A stretch of DNA of 64,000 bases from Dokdonia sp. Dokd-P16. Its GTDB lineage: Bacteria; Bacteroidota; Bacteroidia; Flavobacteriales; Flavobacteriaceae. This document shows, one piece after another, positions 26,920 to 34,139 of the stretch. Numbering within the stretch: the first letter of the stretch is position 1; each line of letters opens with the position of its first letter. The stretch is from assembly GCF_003095655.1 (NCBI RefSeq), contig NZ_CP029151.1, positions 2,727,001 to 2,791,000 on the forward strand. Reading direction: 5' to 3'. The notes beneath the pieces were generated by a model. That model did not search any database and was not told where the DNA came from. It was given only the letters and a program-made list of their open reading frames with translations. A program made the position numbers and the translations under genes.

Positions 26920-28551
26920 ATGCGTAAAATTCTATATTCTTTAGCAATTCTTCCTTTATTATTCTCTTGCGAGACTAAGCAATCTGTAGATCTTATTGTC
27001 ACAAATGCAAATGTGTATACGGTAGATAACGCTTTCGCGAAAGCGGAATCTTTTGCAATCAAAGATGGAAAATTTATAGCAGTAGGTACGTCTAACGACA
27101 TTACTGAAAAGTATGAAGCTGCTGAAATAATAGATGCTACTGGAAAAACAGTATTGCCAGGACTTATAGACGGCCACTGTCACTTTTATGGATTAGGTCA
27201 AAACCTCCAAATTGCAGACCTCGTTGGTACTGAAAGTTATGATGAGGTAATTGCAAAAGTATCTGAGTTTGCAAAGGCAAATCCTGATGCAACAGTCTTG
27301 AGAGGAAGAGGATGGGATCAGAATGACTGGGCTGTAAAAGAATTTCCAACTAAAGATAGATTAGATGTTTTATTTCCAGATGTTCCTGTTGTTTTAGAAC
27401 GTGTGGATGGTCACGCATATTTAGTAAATCAAAAAGCGTTAGATCTTGCCAGTATTGACGCTTCTACAAAGGTAAGTGGAGGAGAAGTAGTACTTGTAGA
27501 TGGCAAAGTGACGGGTGTTCTTATTGACACACCGCAAACATTAGTTGACGCAGTATTACCACAACCTAGCACTGCCGAAAGTGCTCAAGTCTTACTAGAA
27601 GCACAAGAGCTTTGTTTTTCTTACGGCCTAACTACAGTAAACGATGCAGGTCTTAACAAAAACATTGTAGAACTTATAGATAGCCTTCAGCAAGCTGGAA
27701 GTTTGCAAATGAGAGTATATGCAATGTTATCTAATAATGAAGAAAATCTAGATCACTACCTAACTACAGGAAAAGTAAAAACAGATCGTCTTAATGTGCG
27801 TTCTATAAAGGTGTACGGAGATGGAGCTCTTGGTTCTCGTGGTGCAACAATGCGTGAGGCTTATAGTGATAAGGATGGGCATTTTGGAGCGATGATCACA
27901 CCATCTGAAGAGATGAATGATCTTGCAAAACGTATCGCCGCTGCAGATTTCCAAATGAATACACATGCAATAGGTGATAGTGCAAATGTTGTCGTGCTTA
28001 GAGCTTATGAAAAAGTACTTGCATCTAAAACAGATCCAAGATGGAAAGTAGAACACGCACAAATAGTTTCTAGAGAAGATTTTGGCGTTTTTAGCGATAA
28101 GATTTTACCATCGGTACAGCCTACACACGCTACTAGCGATATGTATTGGGCAGAAGATAGAGTAGGAGCAGAGCGCATCAAAGGAGCATATGCATACAAA
28201 GACTTATTAAATCAATCTGGAATTGTAATCCTAGGAACAGATTTTCCTGTAGAGCAGGTAAGTCCGTTTTATACGTTTTATGCATCTGTTGCTCGTAAAG
28301 ATCTTAAACAATATCCAGAAGGTGGATACCAGATGGAGAATGCACTTACTAGAGAAGAAACATTAAAAGGAATGACAATCTGGGCTGCTTATTCAAATTT
28401 TGAAGAAGATGAGAAAGGAAGTATTGAAACTGGGAAGTTTGCAGATTTCATCATCATGGATGAAGATATTATGACGGTAGAAGAGGATAAAATTCCTAAC
28501 TTAAAAGTCGCTGCTACGTATGTAGATGGTGTAAAAGTGTATCAGCAGTAG
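26920..28551 (+). CDS. Amidohydrolase (YtcJ-like) lipoprotein
   Basis: This 543-aa protein has a lipoprotein signal (LAILPLLFSC). Its amidohydrolase core includes LPGLIDGHCHFYGLG (HxH metal motif), the later His in NTHAIGDSAN and KVEHAQIV, and the final Asp in LGTDFPVE. The GRGWDQNDW and GDGALGSRGA segments are typical of the YtcJ/amidohydrolase_3 group. The physiological substrate is unknown. An exact palindrome copy encodes AFAKA in the N-terminal beta sandwich (YTVDNAFAKAESFAIKDGK), in place of the loop and strand normally found there. Confidence 0.9.
   Translation: MRKILYSLAILPLLFSCETKQSVDLIVTNANVYTVDNAFAKAESFAIKDGKFIAVGTSNDITEKYEAAEIIDATGKTVLPGLIDGHCHFYGLGQNLQIADLVGTESYDEVIAKVSEFAKANPDATVLRGRGWDQNDWAVKEFPTKDRLDVLFPDVPVVLERVDGHAYLVNQKALDLASIDASTKVSGGEVVLVDGKVTGVLIDTPQTLVDAVLPQPSTAESAQVLLEAQELCFSYGLTTVNDAGLNKNIVELIDSLQQAGSLQMRVYAMLSNNEENLDHYLTTGKVKTDRLNVRSIKVYGDGALGSRGATMREAYSDKDGHFGAMITPSEEMNDLAKRIAAADFQMNTHAIGDSANVVVLRAYEKVLASKTDPRWKVEHAQIVSREDFGVFSDKILPSVQPTHATSDMYWAEDRVGAERIKGAYAYKDLLNQSGIVILGTDFPVEQVSPFYTFYASVARKDLKQYPEGGYQMENALTREETLKGMTIWAAYSNFEEDEKGSIETGKFADFIIMDEDIMTVEEDKIPNLKVAATYVDGVKVYQQ
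27030..27045. repeat. Dispersed palindrome, exact 16-mer
   Basis: Copy in the amidohydrolase gene, AFAKA frame, context AACG...CGGA. Confidence 0.95.
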
Positions 28552-28620
28552 GCGATACTGCTTTAGAATCCAGGTGAGGCTAGCAGTTTTTTATATTAAT
28601 CACAATCACACTATAACTCT

Positions 28621-29334
28621 ATGAGCTTCCTTACTGCAGCATGGCGACAGCTTGCCTTTATTAATTATGAGGTAGAGCCTGCTCTTTTAGAACCCTATGT
28701 CCCTTATGGAACAGAGCTAGATTTTTATGAAGGCAAATGTTATGTGAGTGTCATTGCCTTTATGTTTATGGATACACGCATAAAGGGTATTAAAATCCCC
28801 TTTCACGTAAATTTTGAAGAAGTTAATCTACGTTTTTATGTGCGCAGAAAAGATGGTGGTATTTGGAAACGTGGAGCAGTGTTTATAAAAGAAGTAGTTC
28901 CTAAACCTGCGATTTCTATTGTAGCAAACGCACTCTATAACGAGAGCTATGAAACGTTACCCATGCGACATGAGTGGGAAATTACAAATGAAGAGCGTAA
29001 GATCTCATATGGATGGAAAAAAGATGGTACCTGGCAGTCTATTGATATAGAGGCTGCTGTAGCTTCACAACCCATCGAGAAGAATAGCGAGATGGAATTT
29101 ATATCAGAACATTACTGGGGATATGCGAGTCCTTCTAAGTTTAAAACGAATGAGTACGAGGTGACGCACCCGCGATGGAATCATCATCCTATAAAGAAAG
29201 CAACGTTTGATATTGACTTTAGCGCAATGTATGGTGCTAAATTTAGCTTCCTGCAAACACAGAAGCCTACCTCTATTTATTTGATAGAAGGTTCGGCAAT
29301 AACGATTGAGGGTAAAACGGTGATTAAAAAATAA
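28621..29334 (+). CDS. DUF2071 (YqjF-like) protein
   Basis: This 237-aa protein opens with FLTAAWRQLAFINYEVEPALLEPYVPYG and contains YVSVIAFMFMDTRIKG and the strand FEEVNLRFYVRRKDGGIW. This is the pattern of the DUF2071/YqjF acetoacetate-decarboxylase-like fold. No catalytic Lys assignment can be made with confidence. It is followed 5 bp downstream by the DUF3820 gene. Confidence 0.8.
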   Translation: MSFLTAAWRQLAFINYEVEPALLEPYVPYGTELDFYEGKCYVSVIAFMFMDTRIKGIKIPFHVNFEEVNLRFYVRRKDGGIWKRGAVFIKEVVPKPAISIVANALYNESYETLPMRHEWEITNEERKISYGWKKDGTWQSIDIEAAVASQPIEKNSEMEFISEHYWGYASPSKFKTNEYEVTHPRWNHHPIKKATFDIDFSAMYGAKFSFLQTQKPTSIYLIEGSAITIEGKTVIKK

Positions 29335-29339
29335 AAAGC

Positions 29340-29597
29340 ATGGCAGACATACATAAAGAAGCACAAGATCACCTTATCGAGATGGCTTATTATAGAATGC
29401 CTTTTGGTAAATACAAAGGTTGGTACCTAGTAGATCTGCCAGAATCATATTTTGTATGGTTTAGACAGCAAGGTTTTCCAGAAGGTAAGCTGGGAAGGTT
29501 ACTTCAAGAAATGATGGAAATAAAAGTAAATGGTCTAGAACCTATGATTAAAAAAATCCATCAAAAATACCCTAGGCCAGCTAATTTAAGGCGCTAA
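29340..29597 (+). CDS. DUF3820 family small protein
   Basis: This 85-aa protein has the DUF3820 signature MPFGKYKGWYLVDLPESYFVWF followed by FPEGKLGRLLQEMMEI. The family, sometimes called quorum-sensing-regulated virulence factor-like, resembles a small domain found with exonucleases; its function is unknown. It starts 5 bp after the DUF2071 gene and ends 1 bp from the convergent methylase gene. Confidence 0.85.
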   Translation: MADIHKEAQDHLIEMAYYRMPFGKYKGWYLVDLPESYFVWFRQQGFPEGKLGRLLQEMMEIKVNGLEPMIKKIHQKYPRPANLRR

Positions 29598-29598
29598 G

Positions 29599-30324
29599 TT
29601 AATACGACTTGTGAATTATAAAAATAGCAGGTCTTTTGTGTAGATCTGGTGCATTAGTTTTCCAGAAAGAAGCATTTTTTGTTACAATATATTCTGTAGG
29701 AAGCGTGATGTCACATGCAATACAAACTTGTGTTTCAGGATGAACAGTATTGCAAATGTCTTCTAGCATTTTATTATTGCGATATGGAGTCTCAATGAAT
29801 AATTGCGTTTGTCCCTGCTCAGAAGATAGTCGTTCTAATCGTTTTAACTCTTGCTTGCGCTGTTGTGCGTCAATAGGTAGATATCCATTAAAAGCAAAGT
29901 TTTGACCATTCATACCGCTACTCATCATTGCCATAAGTATAGATGATGGACCTACAAGTGGCACAACTTGGATACCTTTTTGATGTGCAATTTTTACGAC
30001 TTCTGCTCCGGGATCTGCGACACCTGGAACTCCAGCTTCAGATAGTAACCCTACAGATTCTCCTTGTAAACATGGCTCTAAATAAGATGGAAGCTCAGCA
30101 ATATCTGTGTATTTATTTAGTGGAAATAATTTTAATGAGGGCTGCGATTTACCTGGAGATATCGCTTTAATGGAGCGACGCGCCGTTTTCTCATTTTCTA
30201 CGATGTACGTATCTATAAATTCTACTACCTTTTTTACAGAGATAGGCATTACTTCTAGTGCGCTTGTGTCACCTAGAGTAGTGGGTATCAGATATAATTT
30301 TCCAGTAACAGTAAATGAACTCAT
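29599..30324 (-). CDS. RsmI-like SAM-dependent (tetrapyrrole-fold) methyltransferase
   Basis: This 241-aa protein belongs to the tetrapyrrole methylase fold: LYLIPTTLGD at the N-terminus, then GLLSEAGVPGVADPGAEVV (SAM-binding GxPxxxDPG loop), VVPLVGPSSILMAMMSSG and FIETPYRNNKMLEDI. These are signatures shared with RsmI, the 16S rRNA C1402 2'-O-methyltransferase. It is shorter than E. coli RsmI (286 aa) and divergent at the N-terminus (TLGDTSAL instead of GNLEDIT), so it may be a Bacteroidota paralogue rather than RsmI itself. Confidence 0.8.
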   Translation of the reverse strand: MSSFTVTGKLYLIPTTLGDTSALEVMPISVKKVVEFIDTYIVENEKTARRSIKAISPGKSQPSLKLFPLNKYTDIAELPSYLEPCLQGESVGLLSEAGVPGVADPGAEVVKIAHQKGIQVVPLVGPSSILMAMMSSGMNGQNFAFNGYLPIDAQQRKQELKRLERLSSEQGQTQLFIETPYRNNKMLEDICNTVHPETQVCIACDITLPTEYIVTKNASFWKTNAPDLHKRPAIFIIHKSY

Positions 30325-30445
30325 AGGTACGTAGTTTATAGGTTGGGGTTATGGTATAGATTGCAATATAATTACATCGCGGGATATGGGCAATAGTTAC
30401 TTTTGCAATGTCTATAATTTCTAATGAGATGTATGATGTAATAAA

Positions 30446-30919
30446 TTACGCTAGTTCTTTTGCAATCTGGTCACAGGCTGTATCTAGCATTTCATACACT
30501 CTCTCAAAGTCTTCTGCACTTCCATGATATGGGTCTGGAACATCTACTTTTTCTCCATGAAAAACCACATCAAGAATCATTACCACTTTACGGCGTTGCT
30601 CGTCAGTAGTTGCTTTCGCTAGCACATCTTCTAGATTGTTTTGATCCATCACATAAATATGGTCAAAATCATTAAAGTCACTTTCAGATAACTGTCGTCC
30701 TCTAAGTCCTGAGATATCTACACCATGAGATAAACCTACTTTTACACTCCTAGGGTCTGGCGGATTTCCCACATGCCAGTCTCCTGTGCCTACGGAGTCT
30801 ACATTAAAATGGGTTGCATCTAGTTTAGATCTTAAAATACCTTCGGCAAGGGGAGAGCGGCATATGTTTCCTAGACAAACCATCAGGATATTTGTAACTG
30901 TAGTGGGTGTTTCATTCAT
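30446..30919 (-). CDS. Low-molecular-weight protein-tyrosine phosphatase
   Basis: I set the start at ATG 30919 (157 aa), because the open frame upstream runs through the dispersed palindrome and gives an atypical basic leader. The catalytic P-loop CLGNICRS (C-x5-R-S) lies close to the N-terminus and the general acid Asp is in VPDPYHG, as in all LMW-PTPs. It dephosphorylates phosphotyrosine or, in some bacteria, phosphoarginine. In related flavobacteria as I recall them this gene stands next to dnaA; here a 9-kb nitrogen block separates the two. A palindrome copy lies in the leader 26 bp before the ATG. Confidence 0.92.
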   Translation of the reverse strand: MNETPTTVTNILMVCLGNICRSPLAEGILRSKLDATHFNVDSVGTGDWHVGNPPDPRSVKVGLSHGVDISGLRGRQLSESDFNDFDHIYVMDQNNLEDVLAKATTDEQRRKVVMILDVVFHGEKVDVPDPYHGSAEDFERVYEMLDTACDQIAKELA

Positions 30920-30944
30920 TACTCTAAGGTAATTAAATTTATTA

Positions 30945-30960
30945 CGCTTTCGCGAAAGCA
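30945..30960. repeat. Dispersed palindrome, 15 of 16 bases
   Basis: CGCTTTCGCGAAAGCA in the 5' leader of the phosphatase gene, 26 bp before its ATG. Confidence 0.9.
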
Positions 30961-30984
30961 AAACCAAAAACCCTAAAAACAGTA

Positions 30985-31010
30985 AACCCCGACCAAAAAT
31001 GGTCGAGGCT
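30985..31010 (-). terminator. Probable terminator of the porin-PII-AmtB operon
   Basis: Near-perfect hairpin CCCCGACCA / TGGTCGAGG downstream of the amtB stop on the minus strand; the following T-run is weak. Confidence 0.5.
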
Positions 31011-31037
31011 TACATACACATAGCACAAAACTCAATA

Positions 31038-32273
31038 TTAATGCTCGTTTAAACGGAAATCTGGATAAGCACTCATTCCGTGTTCGTGAGGGTCAAGTCC
31101 CTCAATTTCTTCAGTTTCTGAAACTCTAATGCCAACTGTCTTCTTAAGAACAAACAGTATAATAAATGAAGTGATAATACAGAAAACAGCATAAGATCCT
31201 ACACCTATAAGCTGGCTCACAAATTGAGCTCCACTAGCTAAGCTTCCAAAAATACCCACTGCAAGTGTTCCCCAAATACCACAAATTAAGTGTACTGCAA
31301 TAGCTCCTACAGGATCGTCTAGTCTTAGTTTGTCTACAAGCGCAACACCAAACACAATGATAGCTCCTGCAATAGCGCCTATGGCAATCGCATCTGTAGG
31401 GCTCATTACATCTGCTCCCGCGGTAATACCTACAAGACCTCCTAGTATACCATTTAAAAACATGGTGAGGTCATAGTTTTTATACATTAAGGTAGATACA
31501 AGAAAAGCAAATACTCCTCCAGCTGCTGCTGCAAGTGAAGTTGTAACAAGTGTAAGTGAAGTAAGCGCAGGATCTGCAGATAGTACAGAACCTCCATTAA
31601 AGCCAAACCAACCTAACCATAAGATAAGTACACCTGCCGTTGCGAGTGGTACATTATGTCCAGGGATGGCTTGTGGTTTACCATTTTCATCAAACTTCCC
31701 TATACGTGATCCCAGTAAGAATACGGCAACGAGTGCAGCCCATCCTCCTACAGAGTGAACAAGTGTAGATCCAGCAAAATCATAAAAAGGTGTTTCTAAT
31801 GTTTGTAAAAATCCACCTCCCCATTTCCAAGAACCAGCGATAGGGTATACAAATCCAACATAAAGTAATACGAAGATCATAAAAGGACCTATTTTAATAC
31901 GCTCTGCTACGGCTCCAGATACAATGGTTGCTGCTGTTGCTGCAAACATCCCTTGAAAAAGGAAGTCTGTCCAGTAGGTGTAGCCTTCGTTATAAGTAAG
32001 ATCAAGAACACCTTCTGCGTTAAGAGGTGCATTTAGGCCAAAACCTGCAAAGCCTAAAAACCCATTAAACTCTCCGGGATACATAAGATTAAAGCCTACT
32101 AAGCAATAAAGTAGTAGACCTACTGTGATGATAAAAATATTCTTAAAGAGAATGTTGATGGTGTTTTTTTGACGAGTAAGACCTATTTCTAAAAATGAAA
32201 AGCCAAGGTGCATGAAGAAAACAAGACCAGTACAGATCATCATCCATACGTTATTTACAGTTAAAATTTCCAT
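31038..32273 (-). CDS. amtB: Ammonium transporter AmtB
   Basis: This 411-aa protein has about eleven transmembrane helices and Amt signatures: DFAGSTLVHSVGGWAALVAVFLLG with the first pore His, FGFNGGS, and IAVHLICGIWGTLAVGIFG with the second pore His. It conducts ammonium into the cytoplasm. P-II lies 35 bp upstream in the same direction, the classic amtB-glnK pairing in which P-II plugs the channel when nitrogen is plentiful. Confidence 0.95.
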   Translation of the reverse strand: MEILTVNNVWMMICTGLVFFMHLGFSFLEIGLTRQKNTINILFKNIFIITVGLLLYCLVGFNLMYPGEFNGFLGFAGFGLNAPLNAEGVLDLTYNEGYTYWTDFLFQGMFAATAATIVSGAVAERIKIGPFMIFVLLYVGFVYPIAGSWKWGGGFLQTLETPFYDFAGSTLVHSVGGWAALVAVFLLGSRIGKFDENGKPQAIPGHNVPLATAGVLILWLGWFGFNGGSVLSADPALTSLTLVTTSLAAAAGGVFAFLVSTLMYKNYDLTMFLNGILGGLVGITAGADVMSPTDAIAIGAIAGAIIVFGVALVDKLRLDDPVGAIAVHLICGIWGTLAVGIFGSLASGAQFVSQLIGVGSYAVFCIITSFIILFVLKKTVGIRVSETEEIEGLDPHEHGMSAYPDFRLNEH

Positions 32274-32308
32274 AAGTTGTTAATGCTATATTATTATAAG
32301 TTTTTAGA

Positions 32309-32647
32309 CTACTTGAGTGTTTGATTTCCTTTCTCTCCGGTGCGTATGCGATAGCACTCACTTATATCTGAGACAAAGATTTTACCGTCACCTACATCGC
32401 CAGTACGAGCAGACTCGATAATTGTTTTAATGGTAATCTCCTCAAATTCATTATTTACTACGATGCTTAAATAGCGTCTTTGTATGTCGCTGGTGCTATA
32501 GCTCACGCCGCGGTAAACAGAACCTTTTTTTTCGTTACCAAGTCCAGTAACATCCCAATAGGAGAAGAAGTTTACACCTACATCATGCAGTGCTTTTTTT
32601 ACTGCAGAGAATTTGGATTTGCGTATGATTGCTTCTATTTTTTTCAT
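32309..32647 (-). CDS. glnB: P-II family nitrogen regulatory protein (GlnB/GlnK)
   Basis: This 112-aa protein has the P-II fold. The T-loop reads GSVYRGVSYSTSDIQRR, retaining the Tyr (Y50) equivalent to the uridylylated Tyr51 of E. coli. The ATP/2-oxoglutarate site TGDVGDGKIFV and the C-terminal RIRTGEKG are present. The T-loop tip differs from the proteobacterial EYMVDFLPK. It probably regulates the adjacent AmtB and perhaps GOGAT. Uridylylation cannot be inferred, as no GlnD is in the window. Confidence 0.93.
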   Translation of the reverse strand: MKKIEAIIRKSKFSAVKKALHDVGVNFFSYWDVTGLGNEKKGSVYRGVSYSTSDIQRRYLSIVVNNEFEEITIKTIIESARTGDVGDGKIFVSDISECYRIRTGEKGNQTLK

Positions 32648-32659
32648 GTTTTAGGGTAT

Positions 32660-33700
32660 TTAAAATTTATATATGCCTGCTATTAGAAATGAAGATAATG
32701 AGCTGTTAGGTTCAAGGTCAGTATCAAGGAAGGTGTCTTCACTTGCACTGTCTAAACGAAATTCTGGTTTGATGGTTAGATCACCTACGGTATAACTTCC
32801 AGTAAGAGTAACTGCAAGTACAGATGCATCTCCTTCATCATCATAACCTCCTATGGCTCCAGCACCACCTTCTGCTTCTGCAAAGTATTCTCCTCTCAGT
32901 CCTAGTGTAAAGGATTCTGATGTTTTGTATTGTGGATATAGCGCAACACCATAAAATGAAGCTCCGTCTGTATCATTATATGTAGCGTTGAGACCTAGGT
33001 AAAAGTCATCTGATAGATCGTGACCAGTAGTAAGATCTACTTGGAACGTACTTTCTGTGCTTCCTCCTTGTTTTCCATATAGAAAGTTAAGGTAAGTGGT
33101 TTTATAACCTAATTGAGCGCCTAATGTATAGTCGTTGTCAAAATTAAATTCTGTTGCATCTGTTTGGTTGAGTACACCAAGCATTGCGCTCCAATCTTCA
33201 GACAGTGTAAAATCTGCTTTTATACCTGTATGAGAAAATGGTCCATATGAAAACATATAAGACGTAGAGTAGTTGAAGTTAAGAGTGGGAGAGATTACTT
33301 CATAACCTAAGAACGTATTGAAATTTCCTAAAGTAAGTTTTACTTTTTCCGAAACATTCCAGTAAACGTATAGTTGGTTTACAATGTTTGAAGAAGGTCC
33401 AGATAGGAAAACCGCTTCTTCACCTCTAGGGCCAAAAACTAAATCTGCGACTGCACCTACTTTTCCATTTTCACTTTCAAAAGAGCCTATCACATTTGCC
33501 ATACCTATTGCAAAGCCATTGCGATTTGCAAAAGAGGTGTTTGGAGCGATAGCATCCTCACCATTTGGTCCAGAAAGATTTTGTCTAAAGTAAGTATCGA
33601 CGCTTCCCTCTACACTAAATTTTTTCTTTGTTGATTCTTCTTGAGCAAATAAGGAAGTGGTGGTAATGGCCAGCACTAAGAACGTAATAATGAACTTCAT
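32660..33700 (-). CDS. Outer-membrane beta-barrel porin (OmpL-like) of the ammonium operon
   Basis: This 346-aa protein has a signal peptide (TTTSLFAQ) and a strand-rich chain. Segments such as FSVEGSVDTYFRQNLSG, VNQLYVYWNVSEKVKLTLGNFNTFLGYE and the C-terminal SSFLIAGIYKF match putative beta-barrel porin-2 (OmpL-like). It sits 12 bp upstream of the P-II gene, making porin-PII-amtB an operon. This suggests it carries ammonium or small nitrogen compounds across the outer membrane under nitrogen limitation; that role is inference. Confidence 0.85.
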   Translation of the reverse strand: MKFIITFLVLAITTTSLFAQEESTKKKFSVEGSVDTYFRQNLSGPNGEDAIAPNTSFANRNGFAIGMANVIGSFESENGKVGAVADLVFGPRGEEAVFLSGPSSNIVNQLYVYWNVSEKVKLTLGNFNTFLGYEVISPTLNFNYSTSYMFSYGPFSHTGIKADFTLSEDWSAMLGVLNQTDATEFNFDNDYTLGAQLGYKTTYLNFLYGKQGGSTESTFQVDLTTGHDLSDDFYLGLNATYNDTDGASFYGVALYPQYKTSESFTLGLRGEYFAEAEGGAGAIGGYDDEGDASVLAVTLTGSYTVGDLTIKPEFRLDSASEDTFLDTDLEPNSSLSSFLIAGIYKF

Positions 33701-33729
33701 AAGAGTGTGATATTTTGTTGATTAGGTCT

Positions 33730-33737
33730 CAAATGTA
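33730..33737 (-). promoter_or_regulatory. Candidate -7 box TACATTTG of the porin-PII-amtB operon
   Basis: The minus strand reads TACATTTG, matching TANNTTTG, 29 bp before the porin ATG at 33700. Confidence 0.4.
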
Positions 33738-33805
33738 TCTTAAAATTTAGTTAAGGGTGTGAAATATGCAGGTGTTTTGTAAATTTTTATGGTTTTTTTA
33801 AAATG

Positions 33806-33825
33806 ACCCCTATAAAATTAGGGGT
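33806..33825. promoter_or_regulatory. Operator-like dyad ACCCCTA-N6-TAGGGGT
   Basis: Two perfect 7-bp arms separated by TAAAAT, about 105 bp before the porin gene and 315 bp before gltB. GC-rich arms stand out in AT-rich surroundings. It could bind a nitrogen regulator acting on both operons. Confidence 0.4.
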
Positions 33826-34139
33826 GTGGCAAATAAAATGTGATTTTATTGAGATATGTGTTTTGAGGTTATTGCGTTTTTTTTAAAAATCAAGCGTTAT
33901 TGTTGAGGATATTGTTGATTTTAACAGTATTCATTAAAATAGCTATAACGTTTTCGTGGTTTTTAAGATAATTTAAGAATCAGAATATGATAAAATAACA
34001 TACCTAATAATGAACTTTTGTGAAATATTAAGTATCTATATTTTATTAATCGTAATAATGAGATGTGATTTTTGACCCTTAGATAAGTAGGATTATCTTG
34101 TGAATAAGTAATAATGGTTTTACCATAAAAATGTAGACA

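Larger units (their letters stand above)
33701..34139. other. 439-bp divergent regulatory region between ammonium and GOGAT operons
   Basis: AT-rich, no ORF. It contains a minus-strand -7 candidate close to the porin gene and a 20-bp dyad (33806-33825). No riboswitch or terminator was recognised. Confidence 0.55.

Noticed and set aside
28621-29334. Antisense frame at 29104-29364 as a gene
   Set aside because: It overlaps the DUF2071 gene on the opposite strand and has no recognisable features.
30920-30967. N-terminal extension of the phosphatase (MVLLSRKRNKF...)
   Set aside because: The extension is produced by reading through the palindrome. The family starts close to the P-loop, so ATG 30919 is preferred.
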